The notes under the pieces are model-generated. The model saw nothing but the letters and a program-made list of their open reading frames with translations. It made no database searches and had not been told where the DNA came from. The translations under genes and the position numbers were made by a program. Shown in pieces: positions 18,892 through 28,194 of a stretch of 64,000 bases of DNA. The stretch covers positions 62,001 to 126,000 of the forward strand of contig CAKVIM010000001.1 in the NCBI GenBank assembly GCA_934754775.1, in the 5' to 3' direction. Origin of the DNA: an uncultured Candidatus Melainabacteria bacterium. GTDB taxonomy: Bacteria > Cyanobacteriota > Vampirovibrionia > Gastranaerophilales > Gastranaerophilaceae. The stretch's first letter is position 1, and every line of letters begins with the position of its first letter.

Positions 18892-19630
18892 CGTCCATAC
18901 CGGTCAGCATGTTTTGTGCGATTTCCGCAATCTGCGAAGATATTCTTGAATCCAAACGTGTATCAGGAGTTTCCACAATAACGCCATCAGCCGAAAGCGA
19001 ATTATCTTCAAGAATTTTCAAAGATTGCAGTTTCGGAATGGCAGCCCTAAACTCAGGAGCAAGATTATTAATATTGTCCACAAGCTTCGGATTCACTATA
19101 ATTGTGATATTTTCTTTATCATTAAGCTGTTTTATTGCATCAAGAGTAATCTTATAAAGCACAGTTTCATCAAATTTTTGGTGACAAACTTTATCCGCAA
19201 TCACAGTTACAAGTTCGACAATATCACGAGAAGCGGAATCAATTATATTCTTTTTCATATCAAAAGAACTGCTTGCAAGAGTTTCCAAAGAACTAAGTCC
19301 TTCTTTTGCGTCATTTTGAAACTTGTACAATCCATCTTGTTCGCCCTTTTTAAAACCTTCTTCATAAGCTTGATTTTTAATCATATCATATTCTTGTTGA
19401 GCTTTTTTTCTGGCTTCTTCAATAATATGTTCGGCTTCAGTATTCGCCGTTTGAACAACCACCTGCGATTTATTTTCTGCAGCCGCCAAAATTTGTTTTG
19501 CTTGAGCATCAGTTTCTTGAAGAATTTGTTGAACTTTTGCCTGCTGTTGAGTCACACGGGTTTGTTCAATCGGCAGCACAAAGCTGTCGCCCATTTGAAT
19601 TTCTTGACCTTTTATTCTGTTACTACTCAA
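18872..19630 (-). CDS. fliH: Flagellar assembly protein FliH
   Basis: 252 residues in the FliH/YscL family. The Gln/Ala/Glu-rich helix at 30-90 and the segment KNQAYEEGFKKGEQDG (about 88-103) are typical, followed by a C-terminal FliI-binding domain. The start is probably TTG at 19630 with GAGGA upstream, overlapping the fliG stop by 8 bp; an ATG 12 codons later is an alternative. FliH forms the stator of the FliI export ATPase. Confidence 0.88.
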   Translation of the reverse strand: MSSNRIKGQEIQMGDSFVLPIEQTRVTQQQAKVQQILQETDAQAKQILAAAENKSQVVVQTANTEAEHIIEEARKKAQQEYDMIKNQAYEEGFKKGEQDGLYKFQNDAKEGLSSLETLASSSFDMKKNIIDSASRDIVELVTVIADKVCHQKFDETVLYKITLDAIKQLNDKENITIIVNPKLVDNINNLAPEFRAAIPKLQSLKILEDNSLSADGVIVETPDTRLDSRISSQIAEIAQNMLTGMDDELEQE

Positions 19631-20672
19631 CTAATTCATCCTCAACACTAGCACGTGTAATAGTAATTTCGCCTGAAGCTTCAAGGTTTCTAATCGCATT
19701 AACAATTCCGGTTTGAGCTTCTTGAACTTCTTTAGCTCTAACAGGTCCCAAGTATTCCATATCGTCCGTAAGCATTTGTTTAGCACGCTCTGACATGTTT
19801 TTAAAGATTTTATTCTTAATCTCGTCTTTAGTACCCTTAAGAGCAAGTGCAAGTTGTTTGGTATCAATTTCACGCAGCAACCTTTGAATAGCTCTGTCGT
19901 CGAGGATGATAATATCTTCGAATACAAACATCAAATCTCGAACTTCTTGAGCCATCTTTTGATTTTCAATATCAAGCCATTCCATAATATTCTTTTCTGT
20001 ACCACGGTCGCAGCAGTTCAAAATATTTGCCAAAGATTCCACACCACCTGCATTTGAGAAGTCTTGAACCAGCAAAGCTGAAAACTTACGTTCTACAATA
20101 TCTTCAATCGTTGAAAGAATTTCCGGATTAGTAGGCGTCATATCCGCAATTCTCATTGATACAACCGCTTGAATATCAGGCGGCAAAAACGCAAGAACTT
20201 GAGCAGAAAGTTCCGGTCTTAAATAAGCCAAAATCAAAGCCAACAGCTGCGGATTTTCTGCAGAGAAAGTGTTCGCAAGCTGTGACGGGTCAGCTTCGTT
20301 CAAGAAATAGAACGGGTTAGTATTAACCATTGAGTTAACTTTTTCCAACAATTTGGAAGCTTCTTGTTCGCCATAAGTCTGTGCCAACAATTGTTTTGCA
20401 TACCCAACACCACCTTGAGCGATATAGTTTTTTGCCTGAAATACTGTTTTGAATTCCAAAAGCACTTCGTTTAAATCTTCATCAGATATTTTACCAAGGT
20501 TCGCAATATCAAGCGTTATTTGCTCTAACAAATCTTCGTCTTTAATATTTTTGAGTATTTCAGAAGCGGTAGTAGGTCCTAAAGCAATCAAAAGTGCCGC
20601 AACCTTTTGGCTCGGACGAGTTATTGTCTTTTTGGCTTCCGCCTTCGCTTTTTTTATTTCTTCGATACCCAT
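19623..20672 (-). CDS. fliG: Flagellar motor switch protein FliG
   Basis: 349 residues. The N-terminal domain binds FliF; the middle contains the EHPQ-like region FSAENPQLLALILAYLRP (about 133-150). The C-terminal domain holds the charged torque helix, with DDRAIQRLLREIDTKQLALALKG (about 253-276) and MLTDDMEYLGPVRAKEV (about 299-315). It lies at the base of the rotor and transmits stator torque. It is downstream of fliF, in the usual order. Confidence 0.96.
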   Translation of the reverse strand: MGIEEIKKAKAEAKKTITRPSQKVAALLIALGPTTASEILKNIKDEDLLEQITLDIANLGKISDEDLNEVLLEFKTVFQAKNYIAQGGVGYAKQLLAQTYGEQEASKLLEKVNSMVNTNPFYFLNEADPSQLANTFSAENPQLLALILAYLRPELSAQVLAFLPPDIQAVVSMRIADMTPTNPEILSTIEDIVERKFSALLVQDFSNAGGVESLANILNCCDRGTEKNIMEWLDIENQKMAQEVRDLMFVFEDIIILDDRAIQRLLREIDTKQLALALKGTKDEIKNKIFKNMSERAKQMLTDDMEYLGPVRAKEVQEAQTGIVNAIRNLEASGEITITRASVEDELVE

Positions 20673-20717
20673 TATATTTTCCTTTTGGCACTCATCAATT
20701 GAAAATTAAACCTGTTA

Positions 20718-22262
20718 TTAGTCCTTAATGAACGATGTCAGCAACTTTGCAGCGTCTTCCGGAGATGCCATAACTGCTTCATTCAGTTCATTAATACTTT
20801 GATCTTTTTGCGACCTAATCTCTTTTTTGCTGATTTCAATCTTCGGTAAATCTTCTTCTTGTTCAGACTCGTCTTCGTTCTTTTCAGCAATTTCCTCTTG
20901 AATAACACGTTCTTGACGTCTTGAAGAAGGCATTTTTGAAACAAAGTTTTTCAAGATATACAATGCAAAGCAGCCAAGAACCAAAACGATTATTAGCGGT
21001 ATGACTGAAGAAGTCAAGAAGTAGAACATTTGTTCTTTCTGATATTCTTTTGCAAAATTTTCTTGAGCTTGCTTATCAATCGTAGCACCTTCAAATTGAA
21101 GCCCTGAAACAGATATTACATCGCCACGTGAGAAGTCCACGCCTGAAGCTGAAAGCACAAGATTTTTCAACTCCTCTTTTTCAGCTTCTGTCAAAATCTT
21201 GTTTACCGCAACAGCAATTGAAAGTCTTTTGACAGTACCCGGAGCATAAACAACTTGTTTAACTTCCTTAGAAACACTGTAATTTACTGCGGTTTTCTGT
21301 TTAGAATAATTCAGATTTCTCTGATTTACTCCACTCGGATTAGGAACATTGTTCGGGTTCTCGTAAGTTTCAACTTCTGTTTGAGAACTCGTCACAACGC
21401 CTTGTCCCTTATCATTTACAGGGATATAGCTTTCAATTGTTGATTTTGCAGAATTAAAATCTATATCAGCATTAACCTGTACTGAAACATTGCCCTTGCC
21501 GACAATTTTTTCCAAAACCTCAGAAACCTTCTTAGCTGTATCTTTTTCAAGATTAGTTTTGAAGCTTTCCATATCGGTTGAATTCTTAGAAGTCTCATCA
21601 GAAAGACTGTTTCCGTTCTGGTCTGTTATAAAAACCTGCTCCGGCGTCATTCTCGGAACCGCATATGCAACCAAATTTTTGATAGCTTTGACTTGAGAAC
21701 TCTTAATTTTATACCCCGGTTCAAGCACCAAAACAACTGACGCAGTCGGTTTTTCGTCATTATCTTCAAAGATTGAACGCTCAGGTTCAGCAAGCTGAAC
21801 ACGAGCATATCTTACGCCTTGAATTTTTTCAATAGAACGAGTCAACTCACCTTGAAAGATTCGTTGTTTGGTCAATCTATTCTTAAAATCTGTTGAACCG
21901 AGTTGCATATCATCCAACAATTCAAAGCCGGTATCACCGTTTTTGATTAAATCATTTTCTGCAACAAACACCCTCATTTCGTCACGAACATTTGACGGAA
22001 CGAGAATTGACTTATGGTCCTCTGAAACTTTGTATCTGTAACCATTCTTCTTAAGACCTTCCACAATACTTGTGGCATTAACTTCATTCAAATCTGAATA
22101 TAAAACAACCCAATCGGGTTCCATTGCTTTTGAAAGAAAGAAAGTCGCAGCAACAATCGTTACAACAATCAGAGCAAGCATTCCAAGCTTCTGGTTCCCG
22201 TCCAAACCGTTCCACAACTTTTTCACATCATTCGCTAATAGTGCAAAATAATTATTTTCCAT
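20718..22262 (-). CDS. fliF: Flagellar MS-ring protein FliF
   Basis: 514 residues from the ATG at 22262, preceded by GGGGAG; a GTG start 5 codons earlier is possible. Membrane helices lie at about 26-46 and 420-440. Ring-building motifs follow the first helix (PDWVVLYSDLNEVNATSIVEGLKK and the YARVQLAEPERSIF block), and the acidic C-terminal tail binds FliG. First gene of fliF-G-H-I; fliE and the rod genes usually upstream are absent. The rest of the flagellar set must lie elsewhere. Confidence 0.95.
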   Translation of the reverse strand: MENNYFALLANDVKKLWNGLDGNQKLGMLALIVVTIVAATFFLSKAMEPDWVVLYSDLNEVNATSIVEGLKKNGYRYKVSEDHKSILVPSNVRDEMRVFVAENDLIKNGDTGFELLDDMQLGSTDFKNRLTKQRIFQGELTRSIEKIQGVRYARVQLAEPERSIFEDNDEKPTASVVLVLEPGYKIKSSQVKAIKNLVAYAVPRMTPEQVFITDQNGNSLSDETSKNSTDMESFKTNLEKDTAKKVSEVLEKIVGKGNVSVQVNADIDFNSAKSTIESYIPVNDKGQGVVTSSQTEVETYENPNNVPNPSGVNQRNLNYSKQKTAVNYSVSKEVKQVVYAPGTVKRLSIAVAVNKILTEAEKEELKNLVLSASGVDFSRGDVISVSGLQFEGATIDKQAQENFAKEYQKEQMFYFLTSSVIPLIIVLVLGCFALYILKNFVSKMPSSRRQERVIQEEIAEKNEDESEQEEDLPKIEISKKEIRSQKDQSINELNEAVMASPEDAAKLLTSFIKD

Positions 22263-22394
22263 GTACTCCCCACGCACAATTACTCAATATAATAATAACC
22301 TAAGCGAAAAATCTTTTCAAATTATTAATAAGTGTAAAGTTTTAAGGATATATTTGGAAATAATTGTTTGGATTTTTCCTTGCGGAATATCTTG

Positions 22395-22565
22395 TTCTAT
22401 TGTTGTTGGGATGAAACCCCAACCTACGAATCTTTCCCCTTGCGGGCTTACACCTCACCCCAGCCCTCTCCAATTGGAGAGGGAGCAGTCGTTCGTGAGC
22501 TTTGCGAACGTTACGAATGCGGGTGAGGTGTCAGCCCGCAAGGAAAAATCCAAACCTAATACAAC
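22395..22565. repeat. Composite intergenic repeat
   Basis: Holds GTTGGGATGAAACCCCAACC, CTTGCGGGCTTACACCTCAC and CCCTCTCCAATTGGAGAGGG, with a GCTTTGCGAACGTTACGAAT module, all shared with the other copies. It fills most of the gap between fliF and the DUF486 gene; I see no gene in it. Confidence 0.65.
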
Positions 22566-22592
22566 ATTTCCACAATCCAACAATTTTTGTTA

Positions 22593-22604
22593 TAAAATAA
22601 AATT
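22593..22604 (+). promoter_or_regulatory. Leaderless -10 box of the DUF486 gene
   Basis: TAAAAT (22593-22598) is exactly 6 nt before the ATG at 22605. No Shine-Dalgarno. Confidence 0.65.
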
Positions 22605-22946
22605 ATGCTTAGACAAATTGCACCGATAATTTTACTGTTAATTTCAAACATCTTCATGACGTTTGCGTGGTATGGACACCTTCGATTCAGAAGTCTGCCA
22701 CTTCTTATTGTAATCCTCGCAAGCTGGGGCATTGCCTTCTTTGAATACTGTTTTCAAGTTCCGGCAAACAGAATCGGATATACCTACTATAACGCCGTAC
22801 AACTAAAAACAATCCAAGAAGTAATCACACTTACTGTGTTTTCTTTCTTCTCTGTTTGGTACTTAAAAGAACAGTTCAAATGGAATTACTTAGTCGGATT
22901 TGTTTTTATTATTCTTGCAGTATTTTTTATTTTTTTTAAAAAATAA
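22605..22946 (+). CDS. DUF486 (DMT-like) small membrane protein
   Basis: 113 residues with four predicted membrane helices. Family signatures: IFMTFAWYGHLRF (about 16-28), SWGIAFFEYCFQVPANRIGY (about 40-59) and LKTIQEVITLTVFSFFSVWYLKE. DUF486 proteins resemble half-size drug/metabolite transporters, but no substrate is established. The mRNA is predicted leaderless. It converges with the 22949 gene, the two stops being about 3 bp apart. Confidence 0.9.
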   Translation: MLRQIAPIILLLISNIFMTFAWYGHLRFRSLPLLIVILASWGIAFFEYCFQVPANRIGYTYYNAVQLKTIQEVITLTVFSFFSVWYLKEQFKWNYLVGFVFIILAVFFIFFKK

Positions 22947-22948
22947 AA

Positions 22949-23422
22949 CTATATCATCATAATATAATCATCTATTATGCTGGTTGCTCTATGAATATCA
23001 ACTTTAGGATCAATTTTAGAAACATTTTGTTCAAATTTTCCTAGCATTTCTTCAGCAACTCCTTCGTAGTTTGAATCTTCAATACCCTTTACAATACGAG
23101 TTGCAAAATCTTTTACAGACTTGCAGCCATATTCATTCATAGTATCGATTAATGCTTGTTTAGCAACTTTTACCTCATGAAAATCAAGCTTTTTTTCTAC
23201 AACTTGATTGGTAATCATATTTAATTCCTTAGCAGTTAATTGTTTAATAGCTTTCTTTGCACCATTAAAATTAACTTGTGAACGTCCAACTGTTTCCATT
23301 GGATTAGTTAGAGCTTCTTTTGGGTCTTGTTCTTGTGTTTGAGGAGCTTCTTCACGCATTCCGCTCTTCATATTAACGGTATTTTGTGGCATTTCTACGT
23401 TTCCAACTTCTGCGATTTTCAT
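22949..23422 (-). CDS. Lineage-specific protein with internal NFNG motif
   Basis: 157 residues from the ATG at 23422 (AAGGAAG upstream). The N-terminal 50 residues are polar and likely disordered; VNFNGAKKAIKQL marks the start of a helical domain (about 50-157). No membrane segment or known domain. Its promoter is the TATAAT variant of the GGCAATTTTT set with an HLR1-like repeat upstream. Confidence 0.7.
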   Translation of the reverse strand: MKIAEVGNVEMPQNTVNMKSGMREEAPQTQEQDPKEALTNPMETVGRSQVNFNGAKKAIKQLTAKELNMITNQVVEKKLDFHEVKVAKQALIDTMNEYGCKSVKDFATRIVKGIEDSNYEGVAEEMLGKFEQNVSKIDPKVDIHRATSIIDDYIMMI

Positions 23423-23455
23423 AATACTTCCTTTCACACTTGCTTCACATCACTG

Positions 23456-23520
23456 ATTATAAAACCAATCACGAAAAATAATTGTCTTTTAAGAAAATAA
23501 TCTTTACATAATGTTACACA
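23456..23520 (-). promoter_or_regulatory. Promoter of the 22949 gene with HLR1-like site, overlapping the rimO promoter
   Basis: Minus strand: GACAATTATT (23477-23486), then TATAAT (23456-23461), 25 bp from first G to first T. On the plus strand TTTACATA-AT-GTTACACA (23503-23520) matches HLR1 at 15 of 16 positions. The same TTTACA is also 17 bp from TACAAT (23526-23531), so it is the likely -35 box of rimO. Confidence 0.5.
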
Positions 23521-23525
23521 CTTGA

Positions 23526-23537
23526 TACAATACTCTT
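23526..23537 (+). promoter_or_regulatory. Leaderless -10 box of rimO
   Basis: TACAAT (23526-23531) ends 6 nt before the ATG at 23538; -35 TTTACA (23503-23508) with a 17-bp spacer. No Shine-Dalgarno is present. Confidence 0.7.
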
Positions 23538-24836
23538 ATGAAAAAAATAGCTTTAGTTAGTCACGGATGTGCAAAAAATTTAGTCGATTCAGAATTAATA
23601 TTGGGACTTCTAGCCCAGAACGGGTACGAAATTACGCTCAACGAAGAAGATACAGACACTGTTATTGTTAACACTTGTTCTTTCATTTGCGACGCTGAGC
23701 GTGAATCAATCAGAACGATTTTGGAGCTTATTGACGCTGGTAAAAAAGTTATTGTAACAGGCTGTCTTGCCCAAAAACATCCGGAAGAATTAAAAAAAGA
23801 AATCCCTGAACTTGCGGGAATCGTTGGTGCTACAGATTTCACCAAGATTATTGAAGTTTTGAAGAAAATTGACAGCGAATATGTTTGCGAGGTTAGCGAA
23901 AAACCTGACTACATATATCCTGAAAATATTGAGCGACAACAAATTACAATGGGTGCAAGCTCATACATAAAGATTGCCGACGGTTGTAATTATCGCTGCG
24001 GATACTGCATTATTCCATATTTGAGAGGGAATTACCACTCAAGAAAAATGGAAGATATTATAGACGAGGCTAAAAAACTCGTTAAAAAAGGCGTTACGGA
24101 AATAATTCTTATCGCCCAAGATACAACAGGTTACGGCATTGATATATACAAAAAGCCAATGCTGGCAACTCTTTTGGAAGAATTGAATAAAATAGAAGGC
24201 TTAGGCTGGATAAGAATTATGTACGCTTATCCGACACAAATGACCGATGAGCTTTTGGACACAATCGCAAAATTGGATAAAGTAGTTAAATACGTTGATA
24301 TTCCTCTGCAGCATTCACATCCTGAGATGCTTGAGATGATGAACAGACCTGCTTTTGACTACCGTCCGATGATTGAAAATATCAGAAAACGCATTCCTAA
24401 TGTTTCAATCAGAACCGCATTTATCGTGGGTTATCCTGGGGAAACAGAAGAAATGTTTGAACACCTCTGCAACTTTGTGCGTGATATGAAATTCGACAGA
24501 ATGGGCGTATTTACTTATTCTAGAGAAAAAGGCACTCCGTCTTATAACATGCCAAACCGCATCGGGGCAAGAGTTGCAAAATCAAGATACAAAAAGCTTA
24601 TGGAAATTCAGCAAGGAATATCAATTGAAAGAAACAAGAGCTTTATCGGTAAAACTATTCCTTGCATAATCGAATGTTACGCAGATAATGGCGAAGTTAT
24701 TGCCCGCTCTCAATATGATGCTCCGGAAATTGATGGTGTTGTAAACATTAAAACCGACAAACACGTCGTTCCGGGGGATATTGAGATGGTTAAAATTATT
24801 GACGCTACAGAATATGATTTAGTAGGGGAAATATAA
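23538..24836 (+). CDS. rimO: Ribosomal protein S12 methylthiotransferase RimO
   Basis: 432 residues. N-terminal methylthiotransferase domain begins KIALVSHGCAKNLVDSE, with the three Cys (CAK, NTCSF, GCLAQ) of its auxiliary iron-sulfur cluster. The radical-SAM motif CNYRCGYC is at about 149-156. A TRAM domain ends the protein. It methylthiolates an aspartate of ribosomal protein S12. The mRNA is predicted leaderless. Confidence 0.96.
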   Translation: MKKIALVSHGCAKNLVDSELILGLLAQNGYEITLNEEDTDTVIVNTCSFICDAERESIRTILELIDAGKKVIVTGCLAQKHPEELKKEIPELAGIVGATDFTKIIEVLKKIDSEYVCEVSEKPDYIYPENIERQQITMGASSYIKIADGCNYRCGYCIIPYLRGNYHSRKMEDIIDEAKKLVKKGVTEIILIAQDTTGYGIDIYKKPMLATLLEELNKIEGLGWIRIMYAYPTQMTDELLDTIAKLDKVVKYVDIPLQHSHPEMLEMMNRPAFDYRPMIENIRKRIPNVSIRTAFIVGYPGETEEMFEHLCNFVRDMKFDRMGVFTYSREKGTPSYNMPNRIGARVAKSRYKKLMEIQQGISIERNKSFIGKTIPCIIECYADNGEVIARSQYDAPEIDGVVNIKTDKHVVPGDIEMVKIIDATEYDLVGEI

Positions 24837-24839
24837 TAA

Positions 24840-24862
24840 AAGGGTGCAAATATTGCACCCTT
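24840..24862. terminator. Hairpin between rimO and adk
   Basis: AAGGGTGCAA (24840-24849) pairs with TTGCACCCTT (24853-24862). On the minus strand a T-rich tract follows, so it may terminate adk; on the plus strand there is no T run. Confidence 0.55.
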
Positions 24863-24884
24863 AACTAATGAAAAATAAAAAATT

Positions 24885-24927
24885 ATTTTAAAACAATTTT
24901 CCATTTTCCACTTTCAATTTTCCATTA
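24885..24927. repeat. Fragment of the AATGGAAAATGG repeat arm
   Basis: On the minus strand AATGGAAAATTGAAAGTGG leads into ATTGTTTTAA, matching the terminal arms of the 3881-4260 and 28195-28765 elements. Confidence 0.6.
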
Positions 24928-24928
24928 T

Positions 24929-25588
24929 TTAAGCGTTAACTACTTTCAAAAGTCGTTCCCAAACTTCGTCGATTGAACCATTTGCATCAATCTTGTAAAG
25001 AACACCTTTATCTTCATAAAATTTAACAAGCGGAGCTGTTTCCTTAAAATATGTTTCAAAACGCAATTTTGCAGTTTCTTCATTATCGTCAGCTCTTGTT
25101 TTCAAATCAACATTGCACTTGTCGCATTTGCCTGCAACCTTTGAAGGTTTAAATTTCTTGTTATAAATTTCCCCACAAACAGGGCAAGATTCACGATAGA
25201 TAATTCTTTCTATAAGGATTTGAGTATCAATATCAAAATAAATAGCCTTGAAAGAAACTTCCTCGCCTTTGTTTACGTTAGCATTGATTTCTTCAAGCAT
25301 TTTAGCTTGCTCCAAGCTTCTTGGATAACCGTCAAGAACATATCCGTTTTTGCAATCTTCGTCAGCCAATCTTTTTGCAATAATTTTGCCAACTAATTCT
25401 GCAGGAACCAATTGTCCTTTGTCGATAAAAGATTTAGCGATTTTACCTTCTTCAGTTTCCTTAGAAATTTCTGCTCTTAAAAGTGAACCTGTATCAACGT
25501 GTGGAAAACCCAAAAATTCAGACAATCTGTTCGTTTGAGTACCTTTACCGCATGCCGGAGGCCCTAAAAATATTAATTCTTTTTTCAT
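24929..25588 (-). CDS. adk: Adenylate kinase with zinc-type lid
   Basis: 219 residues. P-loop GPPACGKGTQTNRL (about 8-21); DGYPRSLEQAKML (about 84-96). The lid carries CPVCG and CDKC, the four-Cys zinc site of long-form adenylate kinases. It interconverts AMP, ADP and ATP. Shine-Dalgarno GAAGGAGAAC. In many bacteria adk is in the ribosomal protein operon; here it stands alone. Confidence 0.96.
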   Translation of the reverse strand: MKKELIFLGPPACGKGTQTNRLSEFLGFPHVDTGSLLRAEISKETEEGKIAKSFIDKGQLVPAELVGKIIAKRLADEDCKNGYVLDGYPRSLEQAKMLEEINANVNKGEEVSFKAIYFDIDTQILIERIIYRESCPVCGEIYNKKFKPSKVAGKCDKCNVDLKTRADDNEETAKLRFETYFKETAPLVKFYEDKGVLYKIDANGSIDEVWERLLKVVNA

Positions 25589-25639
25589 AATGTTCTCCTT
25601 CTTTTCTCATTATAAAACTAAAAACATTGGGTGCAACTT

Positions 25640-25785
25640 TAGCGATTTTCACCATTATGTTTATGGTGCAAAGAATTGCACCCTACGCTTTTTTCTCACC
25701 CCTCGCCCGTTGGAGAGGGAGCAGTTGTTGGTGAGCTTTGCGAACCTTACAAATGCGGGTGAGGTTCAGTCATCCGCCAACTTTA
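25640..25785. repeat. Composite intergenic repeat
   Basis: Contains GGTGCAAAGAATTGCACCC, CTCACCCCTCGCCCG and the GTGAGCTTTGCGAACCTTAC module, similar to the copies at about 22500 and 28390. It lies between adk and recG. Confidence 0.6.
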
Positions 25786-28146
25786 TCCTGCCGCAAATAA
25801 ATCGTTATCATAATTCAACCCTTTAGCGTTTTTCAAAATCGGGTAATCATCGATATTATAATTTTTCACAAAATCAATCGCCTCTACTCGAGCGAGTTCA
25901 AGGATTTTAGCATCATTCACAATATCTGCAATAATCATATCCGGCAAACCGCTCTGACGAGTTCCCAAAAACTCCCCAGGACCTCGAAGCTGCAAATCCT
26001 TTTCCGCAATAACAAACCCGTCATTTGTTTGAGTCATAATATCCAGCCTTGCCCGAGTTTCTTGAGATTTGGTTGAAGAAGATAAAACACAATAAGATTG
26101 CAAATCGCTTCTACCGACACGGCCTCGGAGCTGGTGCAGTTGCGAAAGCCCGAAACGCTCAGCATTTTCAATAACAATAACCGTCGCATTAGGAACATCA
26201 ACCCCAACTTCCACAACAGTGGTTGATACAAGAATGTCATACTCTTTGTTCTTAAATTTTGTCATCACTTCGTCTTTTTCGTCGTTTTTCAATTTGCCAT
26301 GGAGCAACCCGATTTTATACTCTGGGAAAACTTCTTTTTGCCACTTTTCTTTTTCAATCGTTGCCGCCTTAGCTGAAAGCGTCTCACTCTCTTCAATCAG
26401 CGGATAAACAATGTAAGCTTGACGTCCGGCGTCAACTTCGTGCCTGATAAGTTCTGCAATCTGGCGTCTGGAGTTAGTCATAGTCGTAATAATCGGTTTT
26501 CTTCCATTTGGCAATTCATCAATAATCGTCAAATCCAAATCTCCATTCATCGTAATCGCAAGCGTTCTCGGTATCGGGGTTGCAGTCATTGTTAAGACCT
26601 GCGGATTTTGAGATTTTTTCCTTAGGGCAATTCTCTGCTTAACCCCAAATCTGTGCTGTTCGTCAATCACAATTGCACCTAAGTTCGCAAACTCAATTCC
26701 GTCCTGAATTAAAGCGTGCGTTCCAACTGCAATATGAGTCTGACCATTACGTAAATTAGTTTCTGATTCACGCCTTTGTTTCTTGCCGATACTGCCGATA
26801 AGCAGTTCAACCTTCAAGCCAAGCGGTGTAAGCCATTTAACCAGATTGTTGTAATGTTGTTGGGCTAAAATTTCTGTCGGTGCCATTATAGCGGCCTGAT
26901 ATCCGTTTTCTACTGCAGCTAAAAGCATAATTGTTGCGACAACCGTTTTACCGCTTCCGACATCACCTTGAAGCAAACGCTGCATAGGTTTTGTAGAGTT
27001 CAAATCATTCAAAATTTCGTTAACTGCACGCTGTTGAGCAGAAGTAAGCTTGAACGGCAAGCCGTTAATAAAATGCATAACAAGCCCGTTTTTCTTGATT
27101 TCCAGAGGAATTGCCGAAAGATTTTTGTTATTCTCTGCTCTCAAAAGTGCAAGTCTTAGTTGAATCAAAAACAATTCTTCAAACACAAGCGAATAGCGAG
27201 CTTTTTGAAGCGTTTCATTATCTTTCGGAAAATGAATTCCTTCTATAGCTTCACTTTTTGGTAATAAGTCATATTTTTTAATAATATATTCAGGCAAAAC
27301 CGTTTCAATACTGTCTTTAAAAAGCTGAATTGTATTAAAAATTGCACGTCTTAGCGTCTTAATATTCAGATTTTCGCTCAATGGATAAATCGGCACAATA
27401 CGGGCAAGATTAAGGTTTGAAGGGTTTAAGATATCATCATCCATTATTGAATAAGTCGGCTTATCCAAAGTCAGCATACCGTCGTAGGAATTGAGTTTGA
27501 CGAGTCCGGAGACCATAATTCCAGAGCCTTTCGGGAACTGAGTTTTCATTCTCTCCTGCATATATTTATTAGCTCTTGAAGCGAAAAAGCTAAGGCTCAA
27601 ATTGCCGGAACCGTCATTAATACGGACTTTTACAACGCCGAGATTGTTTTTTGTTGTGAAAGATTCGACTGATTTTATTGTGCCAAAAATTGTTGTCGTC
27701 TCACCGACTTGCAAATCCCGAATACGTGTTCTGGTCGAATAATCAACGTGCTTTCGAGGGAAATAATACAATAAATCACCGACTGTATATATACCCAACT
27801 TATTCAGAATATAAGCGATTTTGGGACCGACACCTTTCAGATACATTACATCAGATTTAAGACTAATTGTTTTATCTTGCTTCTCTTCTACGTTTGGAGC
27901 AATTTCTGATTTTATAACATTAACGAGCCTTTCGAGAGATTTTTTGCGTTGCGGAAGCGTATCCATTGAATATCGCTCAAAATGTTCAAGCAAAACCTGC
28001 CATTTTGGAGCTTTGTTTTTCTTAATTTCTTTTCTCAATTCTGAACAAATAAAAGAGGCAAAGCTTCTGCTTTTGCCGTTAATATTAATGTATTTATACT
28101 TAACCTCAATTTCTATGGCTTTTTTTATTTGCTCAAGATTTTCCAT
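25783..28146 (-). CDS. recG: ATP-dependent DNA helicase RecG
   Basis: 787 residues. An N-terminal extension of about 90 residues, then the wedge/OB domain (KGVGPKIAYILNKLGIYTVGDLLYYFPR at about 104-131). Helicase domain: Walker A GDVGSGKTVVA (about 395-405), DEQH box (about 497-500), ATPIPRTLAI, and VGVDVPNATVIVIENAERFGLSQLHQLRGRVGR. It remodels stalled replication forks and recombination intermediates. The mRNA is predicted leaderless. Confidence 0.96.
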   Translation of the reverse strand: MENLEQIKKAIEIEVKYKYININGKSRSFASFICSELRKEIKKNKAPKWQVLLEHFERYSMDTLPQRKKSLERLVNVIKSEIAPNVEEKQDKTISLKSDVMYLKGVGPKIAYILNKLGIYTVGDLLYYFPRKHVDYSTRTRIRDLQVGETTTIFGTIKSVESFTTKNNLGVVKVRINDGSGNLSLSFFASRANKYMQERMKTQFPKGSGIMVSGLVKLNSYDGMLTLDKPTYSIMDDDILNPSNLNLARIVPIYPLSENLNIKTLRRAIFNTIQLFKDSIETVLPEYIIKKYDLLPKSEAIEGIHFPKDNETLQKARYSLVFEELFLIQLRLALLRAENNKNLSAIPLEIKKNGLVMHFINGLPFKLTSAQQRAVNEILNDLNSTKPMQRLLQGDVGSGKTVVATIMLLAAVENGYQAAIMAPTEILAQQHYNNLVKWLTPLGLKVELLIGSIGKKQRRESETNLRNGQTHIAVGTHALIQDGIEFANLGAIVIDEQHRFGVKQRIALRKKSQNPQVLTMTATPIPRTLAITMNGDLDLTIIDELPNGRKPIITTMTNSRRQIAELIRHEVDAGRQAYIVYPLIEESETLSAKAATIEKEKWQKEVFPEYKIGLLHGKLKNDEKDEVMTKFKNKEYDILVSTTVVEVGVDVPNATVIVIENAERFGLSQLHQLRGRVGRSDLQSYCVLSSSTKSQETRARLDIMTQTNDGFVIAEKDLQLRGPGEFLGTRQSGLPDMIIADIVNDAKILELARVEAIDFVKNYNIDDYPILKNAKGLNYDNDLFAAG

Positions 28147-28158
28147 AAAGAAATTATA
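28147..28158 (-). promoter_or_regulatory. Leaderless -10 box of recG
   Basis: On the minus strand TATAAT (28153-28158) is exactly 6 nt before the ATG at 28146. No Shine-Dalgarno. Confidence 0.7.
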
Positions 28159-28194
28159 CTCAACAAGCTCTGTTGGTGCAATATTTTAGCTCAA

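Noticed and set aside
22261..22629. 122-codon frame between fliF and the DUF486 gene
   Set aside because: It crosses repeat sequence and runs into the real DUF486 start in another frame.
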